NCBI RefSeq assembly: GCF_040549045.1 | Contig: NZ_JBEWTB010000002.1 | Span: forward strand, 775,501-839,500 | DNA from: Endozoicomonas sp. NE40 | GTDB taxonomy: Bacteria; Pseudomonadota; Gammaproteobacteria; Pseudomonadales; Endozoicomonadaceae | DNA: 64,000 bases | Direction: 5' to 3' | In this document: piece by piece, positions 7,000 through 15,630 of the stretch | Numbering within the stretch: the stretch's first letter is position 1 | Layout: every line of letters begins with the position of its first letter | Program-made: the position numbers and the translations under genes | Notes under the pieces: generated by a model | What the model saw: the letters and a program-made list of their open reading frames with translations, nothing else | Database searches by the model: none | What the model was told of the DNA's origin: nothing

Positions 7000-7743
7000 A
7001 TGAAGATACAGCTTTTTTCAGATATACACCTTGAGTTCAGTGACTTTACGCCTGACTGTTCGGGTGCTGATGTGGTGGTGTTTGCCGGAGATCTTGCCAC
7101 TGGGGTAAAAGGTGCGAAATGGCTGTTGCAACTACCAACTCGCACCCCTGTTTTATACGTTGCTGGTAACCATGAGTTTTATGGCAATACTTGCGGCAAA
7201 CTTCAACAAAAGATCCGTGAATTGCTTTCCGGCAGCCACGTTCACTTTCTCGACAACGATAAAGTGGTGATTGACGGTGTCAGCTTCTTTGGCTGCACCC
7301 TCTGGACAGATTTTAAGTTATTCGGTAACCCGTCACTGGCGGCATATACCTGCAAGACAAGGCTTAACGACTACAACAAAATCCGTACCCTGCCCAACTA
7401 TTCACGGTTAACACCAGAAGATACTCTGGCATTTCACAGGCAGTCGATTAGTTGGCTTGAGCAGCAGCTACTGCACTCAACTACTTCAAAAAATGTTGTT
7501 GTCACTCATCATGCACCGTCCATAAAATCGATTCCTGAACAGTATGAATGCGATACCCTGTCTACTGGGTTTGCCTCTGATCTCGAGGGTTTCATTAGCC
7601 AACACCAACCAGACATATGGCTACATGGGCATGTGCATACCAGTAACGATTACACCATTGAGGGTTGTCGGGTGGTGTGCAATCCTCGTGGGTATAACGA
7701 TGAAAATGCTGATTTTAGTGGTCAGTTGTTGATTGATCTGTAA
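7000..7743 (+). CDS. Calcineurin-like metallophosphoesterase
   Basis: A 247-residue enzyme of the metallophosphoesterase superfamily. All metal-binding motifs are visible in order: DIH at residues 8-10, GDL, GNHEFY, THHAP and GHVH near the C-terminus. It would hydrolyse phosphodiester or phosphomonoester bonds using a two-metal centre; the substrate cannot be read from sequence. Proteins of this length occur on phages and plasmids as well as chromosomes. The start ATG 7000 follows a GAGG ribosome site, 7 bp after the preceding gene. Confidence 0.88.
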   Translation: MKIQLFSDIHLEFSDFTPDCSGADVVVFAGDLATGVKGAKWLLQLPTRTPVLYVAGNHEFYGNTCGKLQQKIRELLSGSHVHFLDNDKVVIDGVSFFGCTLWTDFKLFGNPSLAAYTCKTRLNDYNKIRTLPNYSRLTPEDTLAFHRQSISWLEQQLLHSTTSKNVVVTHHAPSIKSIPEQYECDTLSTGFASDLEGFISQHQPDIWLHGHVHTSNDYTIEGCRVVCNPRGYNDENADFSGQLLIDL

Positions 7744-7831
7744 ACCAGACCTGTATGGATGTAATGCTTCAATCGATCAAGCACTGGTTTTCAGATTAAA
7801 GCCGTAAAAGCGATAATACCGTTGGGAGAAG

Positions 7832-8032
7832 ATGATGCGTTTCGCAATCCTGGTCTGCTTGCCTGTCGCCATAGCTTTAGCCTTCATAGCTGTATGGCAC
7901 TACTATGACAATCATCTGATCTGGTTATGGATGAGTGGATTAATGCTGACAATTGCTATGCTGGGAGGGCTTTACTGGTACGTTTGGCGGTTGTCAGACC
8001 AGAAGGAAGAGGCCCGACATCGCTTAGGTTAG
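7832..8032 (+). CDS. Small two-helix membrane protein
   Basis: A 66-residue protein with two hydrophobic segments (about residues 4-22 and 29-51) and a charged tail DQKEEARHRLG. A GGGAGAAG ribosome site sits just before the start; ATG 7835 is an alternative. I do not recognise the family. It ends the plus-strand group and converges on the minus-strand gene at 8040. Confidence 0.55.
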   Translation: MMRFAILVCLPVAIALAFIAVWHYYDNHLIWLWMSGLMLTIAMLGGLYWYVWRLSDQKEEARHRLG

Positions 8033-8039
8033 ATGACCT

Positions 8040-8279
8040 TCAATATTCGCTTTTTCGGCAATACCCGGAAATCAGTTGGTGCAAGCAATCTGAGCAAAGG
8101 TCGCACTGAATCCGGTAGCCATCACCAAATGCCGAGGTGTAACCTGCCGTAAAGTCCAGACGTAGCACTTCTTCAAAGTCGCAGAGATCTTTATTTTTGT
8201 CATACCGTTTTTCGCAACGGTCACACTCAACTGCGACCTCGACATCTTGCTCTATAGGTTTTCGTTCAGTGATGATCAT
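8040..8279 (-). CDS. Hypothetical protein with two CxxC pairs
   Basis: A 79-residue protein with CDRCEKRY near the N-terminus and CDLCSDC near the C-terminus, a probable zinc ribbon. The start ATG overlaps the stop of the Phd-like gene (4-bp ATGA overlap), so the two form an operon. Its place as second gene after an antitoxin-like gene suggests a toxin or partner role, but the sequence gives no direct support for toxicity. Confidence 0.55.
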   Translation of the reverse strand: MIITERKPIEQDVEVAVECDRCEKRYDKNKDLCDFEEVLRLDFTAGYTSAFGDGYRIQCDLCSDCLHQLISGYCRKSEY

Positions 8280-8500
8280 TGGTCATCAAGTGCCTCTGTT
8301 TCGTTGCCACGTATGCGATTTAGCTCTTCTATTTTTTGCTTAATCTGGTTTTCATGGTCGTCATAATACTGAGGGCTTAGAGCAGCAATCCATGGTTTGC
8401 CGCGCCGGGTAACAATCAATCTGGAAATACGATCATCTGCCAGTTTTTTGCTGATGCTGTTCATATTTCTACGAAAGCGAGAAAGAGGAAGTGTCTTCAT
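8276..8500 (-). CDS. Phd/YefM-like antitoxin
   Basis: A 74-residue protein. The N-terminal MKTLPLSRFRRNMNSI plus ISRLIVTRRGKPWIAALSP fits the Phd/YefM fold, in which the N-terminal domain binds the operator and the C-terminal helix wraps the toxin. The C-terminal helix ENQIKQKIEELNRI is present but short. The next gene overlaps by 4 bp, the usual arrangement of an antitoxin followed by its partner; that partner is a CxxC protein, not a recognised RelE or Doc. Confidence 0.65.
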   Translation of the reverse strand: MKTLPLSRFRRNMNSISKKLADDRISRLIVTRRGKPWIAALSPQYYDDHENQIKQKIEELNRIRGNETEALDDQ

Positions 8501-8569
8501 TGTTTATTTTCGTACCTTATTGCAAGAGTCAGCCACTGGCAACAGCGGCTGATACATGACGGGCAAGGG

Positions 8570-8809
8570 CTACCAATAGTAATAGTGTGGCTTGTGATTG
8601 CCCAAAGGAAAGGTCATATCATCACTGTCCAGCCCCTGCTGAATATCTGCACAGAGCCTTTTCGCCAACCTTCTGTCCGGGCGGGTCATAAACAAGGTGA
8701 CATGCCAGGAAGGAGTTTGTCTCAGCCAAAAACCACTTTCTGGCCCAGTGTACTTACGTTTTATTTTGCCTCTGCTATCACGATCTTTGGCCTTATTTTT
8801 CACAGCCAT
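8570..8809 (-). CDS. Small protein, paralogue A
   Basis: A 79-residue basic protein. I chose ATG 8809 (MAVKNKAKDR) because it aligns with the second copy at 9758-9997 over its full length. Shared features are a basic N-terminus (KDR..GKI.R.YT), a central W.V.LFMTRP.RR motif, a cysteine in RLC, and the ending FPLGN.KPH.YYW. I recall such proteins as widespread hypothetical genes near mobile DNA in gammaproteobacteria; no function is known to me. The block upstream of its start is also shared with the second copy. Confidence 0.7.
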   Translation of the reverse strand: MAVKNKAKDRDSRGKIKRKYTGPESGFWLRQTPSWHVTLFMTRPDRRLAKRLCADIQQGLDSDDMTFPLGNHKPHYYYW

Positions 8810-8994
8810 TTCACATCTCCAACTTAATAAAAAGCTAGAAGATGCTTTTGCTGTAATAGCCCTCTGTTGCTGCTGGCCTAAACATAGCCTAATCCATTTT
8901 TTGACCGACAAATAAAAATAGCATCTGGAGAGACTTTGTCCACGTCAAAGCAAGAAGAGAATGACAGTTCCGTTGGGAAATCAGTTTGAAGATC

Positions 8995-9063
8995 GGGTAA
9001 AAAATATAAATAGGTGTGGGTAAAAAATGCAAATGGGCTTGGGTAAAAAAGACAAATCACCGA
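8995..9063. repeat. Three tandem 23-bp iteron-like repeats
   Basis: Copies start at 8995, 9018 and 9041, exactly 23 bp apart. Each begins GGGTAAAAAA, followed by a variable part containing AAAT in most copies. They lie about 85 bp upstream of the gene at 9147 and about 190 bp upstream of paralogue A. The regular spacing near two helical turns suggests a protein-binding array. Confidence 0.75.
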
Positions 9064-9146
9064 GAGAATATAATCATTGATGTTTGAGGGCACGGTACTC
9101 AGATCAGGCTATACTGGCACAAAATAATTATTCTTAGGAAGGCAGT

Positions 9147-9716
9147 ATGAGCATTATTACGATTAATAACGGAGAATTATCCCTTAAAATTCAGGATTCC
9201 GTAACTAAGATCCCTTTCGGAGTCGAAGATCTTGATGAAATGCTCTGCTTCGCTGAAACTTTCATCAATAAACAGCCCCCTGTCGGGCAGAAGTCAGAGT
9301 CTGACCATTACTTATCTGCACTAAAATCAGATATTAAAAAGTCTCAGCACCAGATAGATACCGAGTTCTTCTGTGAATGTCTCAGCAGCATTTCATCCGA
9401 AATGAACCAGTTTTTGCCTCCAGGCTATGACTTATTTGAAAACGAAAGACTGTGTATGGAATTTTTACAGAATAGCTCTCGCAACCTGAAATCAGGTGAA
9501 GTAGGTGACTTATATATACTCTCCTGCGAGAAAAATGATGATCAATCGTCCAACATGATCATGGTGCTCAACCCTCCCTTCAAAGAACTGATGCTGAGTC
9601 TTTATCATGGTGACCCGGAGTTAACTGAAGAAGAGAAGATTTCCAATGTCATTAGCACTGCAATTTGCAATATGGCTCGGAAGGTACTGGATGAAAATGG
9701 TGAGAGTATTGAATGA
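9147..9716 (+). CDS. Hypothetical acidic protein
   Basis: A 189-residue acidic soluble protein I do not recognise. The N-terminus is strand-rich (MSIITINNGELSLKI), followed by helices, and the C-terminal third is very acidic (DPELTEEEKI). A strong AGGAAGG ribosome site precedes ATG 9147. It is alone on the plus strand between the two paralogous small genes, and downstream of the three 23-bp repeats, which could control it. Confidence 0.6.
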   Translation: MSIITINNGELSLKIQDSVTKIPFGVEDLDEMLCFAETFINKQPPVGQKSESDHYLSALKSDIKKSQHQIDTEFFCECLSSISSEMNQFLPPGYDLFENERLCMEFLQNSSRNLKSGEVGDLYILSCEKNDDQSSNMIMVLNPPFKELMLSLYHGDPELTEEEKISNVISTAICNMARKVLDENGESIE

Positions 9717-9757
9717 CAACTATTCAACAGCAAATAGCTGTCATGTTCTTATCTTTT

Positions 9758-9997
9758 TTACCAGTAGTATTTATGGGGTTTGCGGTTGCCTAATGGAAAA
9801 ATAGCACTCTCAGTATCTATGTCTCTGAGAATCTTACGACACAGCCTTGCAGTTTCCCGTCGTTCAGGACGAGTCATGAAGAGTTTTACCCACCACGCAG
9901 GTACATTCCTGTAGATAGCTGCTTTTTCTGAGCGCGTATACGTTCTTCGAATGCGACCCTTTTCATTTCGATCTTTTACTTTATGCTTTACAGACAT
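9758..9997 (-). CDS. Small protein, paralogue B
   Basis: A 79-residue paralogue of the protein at 8570-8809, the same length and with the same motifs (LFMTRPERR, LCRKI, FPLGNRKPHKYYW). I use ATG 9997 behind GGAAGA; an in-frame TTG four codons earlier is also possible. The presence of two diverged copies within 1.2 kb, each with the same kind of upstream sequence, points to a duplication of gene plus promoter. Function unknown. Confidence 0.7.
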   Translation of the reverse strand: MSVKHKVKDRNEKGRIRRTYTRSEKAAIYRNVPAWWVKLFMTRPERRETARLCRKILRDIDTESAIFPLGNRKPHKYYW

Positions 9998-10197
9998 CTT
10001 TTCTTCCAACTTATTAAAAAGTCATAGGAAGATGTCTTGGGTGTAATAATATTCGATAGTTTTCACGATTCTTATTTTCAGCATCAGTCAATCAGGTATA
10101 AATTAATGCCCGCTATTTCAGCGGACTGTGAGTCTAGCGTAAAAATCGGTGACAGCCACTTTACTGATCGCTTTTCAGACAGTTTGAAAGGAATAAG

Positions 10198-10539
10198 TTA
10201 CTTCAGCAAGTAGCATTTTGGAGAACCTTCCCAACAAAAAAGCGTTCTTGAACGTTTTAAAAAACCATTATTTTGAACCGTCCAGCTTTTGGCTCCTATG
10301 ATGATATTGTTAGCACGCTTAACCAAGTAGATTCGGTCTGTTGTCTGTATTTCAGCTAACGCAGGGCCTAATGATTTATCAAGATAGCGAGCAGATACGA
10401 TATTACTCTCATCTTGCCTTTCATCAGGTAAAGTCTTCAAATCGACAATCAGCTCGCTTCTCCCTGGAACAACAATGTATGTGATGGCAATAATTGCACC
10501 AATGATTACAACCTGACCTAATGTATAAAAAGCGGACAT
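10198..10539 (-). CDS. Hypothetical membrane-anchored protein
   Basis: A 113-residue protein with one N-terminal hydrophobic helix (about residues 7-25) acting as an anchor, and a soluble part of about 85 residues containing two cysteines near the end. It begins 14 bp after the stop of the gene at 10554-11333, so the two are probably co-transcribed. I do not recognise it. Confidence 0.55.
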   Translation of the reverse strand: MSAFYTLGQVVIIGAIIAITYIVVPGRSELIVDLKTLPDERQDESNIVSARYLDKSLGPALAEIQTTDRIYLVKRANNIIIGAKSWTVQNNGFLKRSRTLFCWEGSPKCYLLK

Positions 10540-10553
10540 AACGCTATTCGTTC

Positions 10554-11333
10554 TCAGTGTTTGCGTTTCGTTGGTTCTTTCTTAAAACTTCTCTGATTAA
10601 ATCCCTTGGCAAAGAGCAAGCTGCTGTCGTCTACCGTAATGGTGGATTTTTCACCCACTCCAAGAACGCCTGATAGATACTGAGCAATACTTTGATGAGC
10701 CGTATAAGGATCTACCCGTGTTTGAAAGCCCAGTTGCATCAGTGAAGGGTTTTTGAATAAAACAAAGTCATCAAACCGTCCTTTTATCAACGCAAAGACA
10801 GGTACACCCCATTGCCTGAATGGTTCATCATCAGGAATGCCTTGTGACTGCTCCATTTGCTCCATTAGCTTTCGGGTTAATCTACGAGAAATAAAGTAGC
10901 CCTTATGGCGCTCACCCTCAAAGACCGCATCGCCTTTTTCAGCAGCCTTTCTGGTAAAGCGTTTATCGCTGTCAAAGATGCTTTGCTTCAGTGCGAATAA
11001 GCTTTTGGTACTCCATGCAGTAGCACTCTTGGGCCTCACCCTCGATATCAAGGGGTCTGCAGGTAAGTGGTAACAATAGGAGGGATACAACTTTCCACAA
11101 AAGCCAATTAACGCAAAACGCAATTCAGGGTCATTATGCCTCCAACCTCTTTCTAACTCCCAGGGAGACGTGGCATTTTCGAAGTTATCCAGCAGCCTTT
11201 GTATGGGATGGGATACAGAAAAATTCGAGGTGTTTTCAATCTTTTCAAACTCACGCTTGTAAACGATAGTTTTATCTATGCCGTAGGCAATCGCAGAATC
11301 ATAATAATCATGGTATTTGCTGACAATATACAC
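10554..11333 (-). CDS. Hypothetical phage-type protein
   Basis: A 259-residue protein beginning MYIVSKYHDYYDSAI, with a GFCGKLYP motif at about 70-77 and a conserved-looking tail (IAQYLSGVLGV, then SLLFAKGFNQRSFKKEP). I recall this architecture as a recurring uncharacterised gene of large phages and of bacterial islands; it has no domain with known activity that I can see. Its presence with the small genes around it supports the view that 5.5-11.7 kb is accessory DNA. Confidence 0.6.
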   Translation of the reverse strand: MYIVSKYHDYYDSAIAYGIDKTIVYKREFEKIENTSNFSVSHPIQRLLDNFENATSPWELERGWRHNDPELRFALIGFCGKLYPSYCYHLPADPLISRVRPKSATAWSTKSLFALKQSIFDSDKRFTRKAAEKGDAVFEGERHKGYFISRRLTRKLMEQMEQSQGIPDDEPFRQWGVPVFALIKGRFDDFVLFKNPSLMQLGFQTRVDPYTAHQSIAQYLSGVLGVGEKSTITVDDSSLLFAKGFNQRSFKKEPTKRKH

Positions 11334-11437
11334 AGCAACATCCTTCGCTACTCGTCTTTATGCTTAATATATAAACATTTATTTTATGCTGATTGAGAGC
11401 AGCCATCTCTTTCTGGCTGCTCTGGCTACCTTCTTTT

Positions 11438-11731
11438 TTATGGAGCTATTGAAACCGAGAAACTGTCGTTTGTCATTTCCTCAGTGAAAAATTTAGCTTT
11501 TCGTTCTGTGATTGAGAGGCGTTCAGACCCACTGCTCAGGATGGATCTTCGTGGATTCCCACACATAGCACAGGAGCATATACAACGAGCCTTGGCAATT
11601 TTTCCAACCATTCTGCCTTTTATCTGTTCACTGTCGCACCAGCTGTTCAGGTCATGATAATTGTTCTTTTTACATCTTTGTTTGATCCGGGCAGCGTGAT
11701 GCCTCCGGATAGCTCTCTTGATACTTTTCAA
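11438..11731 (-). CDS. Small basic protein with a CxC-x2-C-x2-C zinc motif
   Basis: A 97-residue protein. The N-terminal part is very basic (KRAIRRHHAARIKQRCKK), and the centre has CICSCAMCGNPRR, then a helix (SITERKAKFF). Short proteins with RHH near the start and CSCxMCGNPRR in the middle are common in many bacteria and remain uncharacterised; zinc and nucleic-acid binding are plausible. A GTG or TTG start upstream cannot be excluded. Confidence 0.6.
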   Translation of the reverse strand: MKSIKRAIRRHHAARIKQRCKKNNYHDLNSWCDSEQIKGRMVGKIAKARCICSCAMCGNPRRSILSSGSERLSITERKAKFFTEEMTNDSFSVSIAP

Positions 11732-12052
11732 TGTAGTTACCCTTCAGTTGCAAAGGGTGGGCTACTGTTTCCAGCACCCACCTGAAACTGATGAGGTGCA
11801 TTTGTTGATGGAGGAACTGCTGTTTCATGGATGGTACTCTGCCACTTTCGAATTGGTTAACCACTACAGCCATCCCAAGTCTAAGAAACGCTCTATCTCA
11901 TTGTTTTTTTAAAGAGTTTATTGAAAACACTAAGAAATTCAATATTGTATTGTAGAGTTAGAACTCAAATTGCCAACTTAAATGTTAAAACAAAATTCAA
12001 ACGATTGTTTAAATTACTGCAATATCAAGAGATTACGAGATACTCTAATTGC

Positions 12053-12101
12053 CAACTTAATTGTGTATCTATCAGCCTTGTCAGATACACAGCTAAGTTG
12101 G
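12053..12101 (+). other. Long imperfect hairpin, possible structured RNA
   Basis: Outer stem CCAACTTA/TAAGTTGG (8 bp) and inner stem TGTGTATCT/AGATACACA (9 bp), joined by a 1x2 internal loop and closed by a 12-nt loop. The second copy of the ATTGCCAACTTAA repeat forms the left arm. T-rich sequence follows. Confidence 0.55.
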
Positions 12102-12125
12102 AAATCAGGTTTAATTTTTGACCTA

Positions 12126-12155
12126 TACCGTCTGGTAAATACATACCAGACGGTA
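12126..12155 (+). terminator. Rho-independent terminator candidate
   Basis: A perfect 12-bp stem TACCGTCTGGTA / TACCAGACGGTA with a 6-nt loop, followed on the plus strand by TTCTTATTTTTCC. It lies 25 nt after the long hairpin, so the two may form one small plus-strand transcript. Confidence 0.6.
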
Positions 12156-12264
12156 TTCTTATTTTTCCTGAAGAGAATCTAAAATACCCACCTTATTCTC
12201 TGAATCGCACGATTACAAATACGTCATATGACTTATTTTAGAAAGTAGCGACCAAATCGCAGAT

Positions 12265-13590
12265 CTAACCCCTTACCCCCATAATTTTGTCGGGCAGCCA
12301 GAGCACTATTTCGGGAAACAGCATACAAATAAACAGAACCAGCAGCTTCAGCAGAATAAATGGAGTAATGGATTTATAAATATCCATCATAGTTACTCCC
12401 GGTGGTGCTATACCTTTCAAGTAGAAGAGTGCAAAACCGTATGGTGGTGTCTGAACAGCAATCTCAATATTGAGAATCATCAGAATACCGAACCAGATCG
12501 GATCATAGCCCAATGAGACGACAATCGGCGTGAATAATGGCGCACACATCAATACAATAATCAGCTCATCAATGATAAAGCCAAGCAGTAGCATGATGAC
12601 CTGCATCAGAATGATGACGCCAATAGGTGGCAAACCCAGATCCTGGGCAAACTGCGCCACCATGGTCTGCACACCACTGAGCATGTGAAAATTACTGAAG
12701 ATCGAGGCGCCAAGAATAATCCACATGGCAGCGCTGACCAGCAAAGCTGTTTCAAAACCTGCTGATTGAAACATCCTGAACCTGAATCGTTTAAACAGAA
12801 TAGCCAGCAAAATGGCGCCAACTACACCTATTGCTCCTGACTCGGTAGGTGTCGCAATACCCGTGATAATAGAGCCCAGTACAGCCACGATCAGTAACAG
12901 AGAAAAGAAACCATCACGAGCTGTTCTCAGCTTTTCTTTACCTGACATTTGCCGTTCATCACCCGTATCCAGTGGTGCTTTCTTAGGGTTCAGCTTGCAG
13001 CTGATGATGACATAAGCCACCAGCAAGGTGATTGAAATCAGGGCGGGTACGATAGCTGCAATAAACATTCGTCCCACGGAATTCTGGGTAGTCGCAGAGT
13101 ACATGATCATTGGAATACTGGGAGGAATCAGAATGCCCAGTCCCCCACCGGCCATGATTACACCCAGAGCCAGCCGCTTGTCATAACCGCGATCCAGCAT
13201 GGGTTTCAGGGCAATACTGCCCGATGTCATGATGCCTGCACCGATAATTCCCACCATTGCACCAATCATGGAGCAAACACCGATAACACTGATAGCCAGT
13301 GAGCCGCGAATACGGCCTATCAACATCTGGCTGGCATTAAACATGGCATCCCCGATACCCGAACGGGTCAATAGCTGCCCCATATAGATGTAAAGAGGAA
13401 TAGCCAGCAGAATAAAGCTGAAGAAGTTGCTCTCAATGGTCGTAGGTATCAGGGTAAAAATCCCTTCTCCCCAGGTTAAATAGCCAACAGCCATGGCAAT
13501 GCCACCCAACGCCAGTCCCACCGGAGCTCCAAGGGCAAAACTGACCAGGATACAGACCAGTAACAGCAGAGTCAGAACTTCAATACTCAT
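12265..13590 (-). CDS. dctM: TRAP transporter large membrane subunit (DctM type)
   Basis: A 441-residue polytopic membrane protein of the DctM family, the sodium-coupled transport subunit of TRAP carriers. It has about 12 hydrophobic segments and the family signatures GGIMAVGYL-type N-terminal helices, GGGLGILIPPSIPMIMYS and TESGAIGVVGA. It overlaps the dctQ stop by 4 bp, with a GGAGAAG ribosome site before the ATG. With dctQ and dctP it forms a complete uptake system. Neighbouring glutarate-oxidising enzymes suggest a C5 dicarboxylate or hydroxy acid as substrate, but that is inference. Confidence 0.93.
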   Translation of the reverse strand: MSIEVLTLLLLVCILVSFALGAPVGLALGGIAMAVGYLTWGEGIFTLIPTTIESNFFSFILLAIPLYIYMGQLLTRSGIGDAMFNASQMLIGRIRGSLAISVIGVCSMIGAMVGIIGAGIMTSGSIALKPMLDRGYDKRLALGVIMAGGGLGILIPPSIPMIMYSATTQNSVGRMFIAAIVPALISITLLVAYVIISCKLNPKKAPLDTGDERQMSGKEKLRTARDGFFSLLLIVAVLGSIITGIATPTESGAIGVVGAILLAILFKRFRFRMFQSAGFETALLVSAAMWIILGASIFSNFHMLSGVQTMVAQFAQDLGLPPIGVIILMQVIMLLLGFIIDELIIVLMCAPLFTPIVVSLGYDPIWFGILMILNIEIAVQTPPYGFALFYLKGIAPPGVTMMDIYKSITPFILLKLLVLFICMLFPEIVLWLPDKIMGVRG

Positions 13591-14159
13591 GCCTCTTCTC
13601 CTTTTACTTCATTCTCTGTAGAGGCGCCTGAATCTTCATTGTCCAATAGTGTCTGACCTGTCACCAGGAAATACCCGCTCTGCAGCAGATCGCTGAAAAA
13701 TTGCAGTACGAACATGCCACTGGCCACCATCATCATTACCCAGAAGTGGGCCATGGAAGGTGCCCATTCAGACTGGCGACGGTAATTGAACTCCACTGCT
13801 TCCTGGAATTTACCGAGGCTCATGTACATAACAATGACAAGGAAAAATATCGCCAGTGAAAAAGTCAGGAGATTAAACAATGCTTTTATACGATCTGGAA
13901 CGGTCAAATAGAGTACATCGACAATAATATGAGAGCGTTTCTGCTGAGCCAGCGCTCCTGTTAACGCAGCTACATAACCAAATAAAAACAGGGAAACGTC
14001 ATAAGCCCAGATGGTTGGATTGTTAAGCACATACCGGGAAAAGACTTCGAATGCGACCGTTAACGCCAGCAGTGGCATTAACAAAGAAGCGGACAGACCT
14101 GTGCAATACACCAGCCGATTGATAGGTATACAGCAGGCCTGGATCAGCGTCTTGAACAT
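13587..14159 (-). CDS. dctQ: TRAP transporter small membrane subunit (DctQ type)
   Basis: A 190-residue protein with four membrane segments and the DctQ signature EVFSRYVLNNPTIWAYDVSLFL early in the protein. The tail is acidic and disordered. It connects DctM with the periplasmic binding protein. The gene ends in a 4-bp overlap with dctM. The gap of 184 bp between dctP and dctQ contains no gene. Confidence 0.92.
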   Translation of the reverse strand: MFKTLIQACCIPINRLVYCTGLSASLLMPLLALTVAFEVFSRYVLNNPTIWAYDVSLFLFGYVAALTGALAQQKRSHIIVDVLYLTVPDRIKALFNLLTFSLAIFFLVIVMYMSLGKFQEAVEFNYRRQSEWAPSMAHFWVMMMVASGMFVLQFFSDLLQSGYFLVTGQTLLDNEDSGASTENEVKGEEA

Positions 14160-14343
14160 AACTGCTTGTCCTGATTATCTGGAGAGCCCAATCAGCCAAT
14201 TCACTGTTGTCCTTTTGGCTCCCGGTTGCCTAAAACCAAAGCCGTATGATTCACACTCTCTTTTCACACGACACTGATCGGTTTAGAACAACAGGTAACT
14301 GGTCAGAGGGTACCTGGCCAGCCACCTGTAGGGGTCTTTGCAG

Positions 14344-15369
14344 TTAGTTCTGAAGTATCTGCACCAGCTCCTTGCTGTACTTGTCAGCATTAGCATATTC
14401 AGACCAAAGAGATTCAGCGGCCGCATTCCAGGCAGCAACGTCTTCTTTGCTTGGTTCAGGACTCCACTTCATACCCTTTTTCTCCATATCAGCAACTGCC
14501 TGAGACTCCCAGAGGCGAGATTTTGTCATCTGCTCGCGAGCGTGGGCAGCACTGGCAGTTCGAACAATGGCCTGCAGTTCCGGAGACAGTTTATTCCAGG
14601 CGTTCTTGTTAACCACAATAGGCAGTGTCTGGGCACCGGCAACAGGCAGGGGGTACATATACTTAGCCACTTCTGCATGGTTGCCGTCACGGTGGTCAAT
14701 CAGGTTGCTGCCTATAGAACCGTCGATTACACCAGTGGCCAGACTGGTATAAATTTCACTCCAGGATAATGAAGCCGGGGAAGCCCCGAGGTTTCGGAGG
14801 AATTTGCCATACGCACCCGGCGCACGGATCTTCATGCCCTTGAAGTCTTCGATTGAATTGATGGGCTTTTTGGTCAGTATATAAACTGGCAGTTGAATGT
14901 AAGGTTCCAGCCAGACCATATTTTGTTTGCCGTAGGCTTCTGTCAGTATCTTGTTCCAGCCTTTCTCATGGAACAGGGCACTAAGCTCACCAACATCATC
15001 AGTAGTGCCTGGCAAGCCCACCTCTACGACACCTGGTGGAAATTCACCGGCGTGCATGGCCTGAAAAGGAGCCCCCATGGTTATCAGACCAGATTTCACA
15101 GCTCCGAGAATACCTGTCTGCCCCACTCCTTCACCGGCATACATCATCTGAACCTTGATGCGGCCACCCGACATGGTTTCGATATTGTTGGCAAAGTTTT
15201 GATAAACCTCACCGTAAGCAGTTCCTCTCGAGTAGAGGTTGGCAAAACGCCAGTTATGTTCAGCAGAAAACGCATTAGGAACCATCGCCATGAAGGCTGA
15301 AGCTACCAGAGTGCATCCGGTAATGGCTTTTTTCAGCACTTTCTTCATCTTGACGGGAGATGAAAACAT
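14344..15369 (-). CDS. dctP: TRAP transporter periplasmic binding protein (DctP type)
   Basis: A 341-residue solute-binding protein. The N-terminus is a signal peptide (basic start, hydrophobic GCTLVASAFMAMVPNAFSA, cleavage before EHNW). The middle has the DctP-type GMKIRAPGAYGKFLRNLGA (in most relatives the Arg binds the substrate carboxylate) and SWSEIYTSLATGVIDG. I keep ATG 15369 because GGAGTAAG precedes it. It is the first gene of the operon and is divergent from the LysR gene at 15631, the usual layout for regulator and target. Confidence 0.93.
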   Translation of the reverse strand: MFSSPVKMKKVLKKAITGCTLVASAFMAMVPNAFSAEHNWRFANLYSRGTAYGEVYQNFANNIETMSGGRIKVQMMYAGEGVGQTGILGAVKSGLITMGAPFQAMHAGEFPPGVVEVGLPGTTDDVGELSALFHEKGWNKILTEAYGKQNMVWLEPYIQLPVYILTKKPINSIEDFKGMKIRAPGAYGKFLRNLGASPASLSWSEIYTSLATGVIDGSIGSNLIDHRDGNHAEVAKYMYPLPVAGAQTLPIVVNKNAWNKLSPELQAIVRTASAAHAREQMTKSRLWESQAVADMEKKGMKWSPEPSKEDVAAWNAAAESLWSEYANADKYSKELVQILQN

Positions 15370-15630
15370 AATCTTACTCCAATATTATTATTATACGTCG
15401 CCTGTTGTATTATAAGGTCAGGCTGTGGGGGCAACCAGAAATTTTTCGCTGCTACAGTTGTTAAGTTCTTTGAACCTGAACAGAGAAATTGATCTACGTC
15501 ATGGTTTCTAAGGATCATTACAACTCAGGCCTTTCTGATAAATGCCGCTCTGTCCATGTAAAGTTTTATAATGATCAAACCTTACCGTATGTGATTTCAC
15601 ATAAATTTTTAGTTTTTTGGATGTAAAACA

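Larger units (their letters stand above)
11732..12264. other. Gene-poor A/T-rich stretch with direct repeats and hairpins
   Basis: About 530 bp with no gene I can support. It holds a direct repeat of ATTGCCAACTTAA 80 bp apart (about 11968 and 12048) and the two hairpins listed next. It separates the accessory block from the TRAP operon. Confidence 0.6.

Noticed and set aside
14893..15300. Plus-strand open frame opposite dctP
   Set aside because: Shadow of a well-supported binding protein gene.
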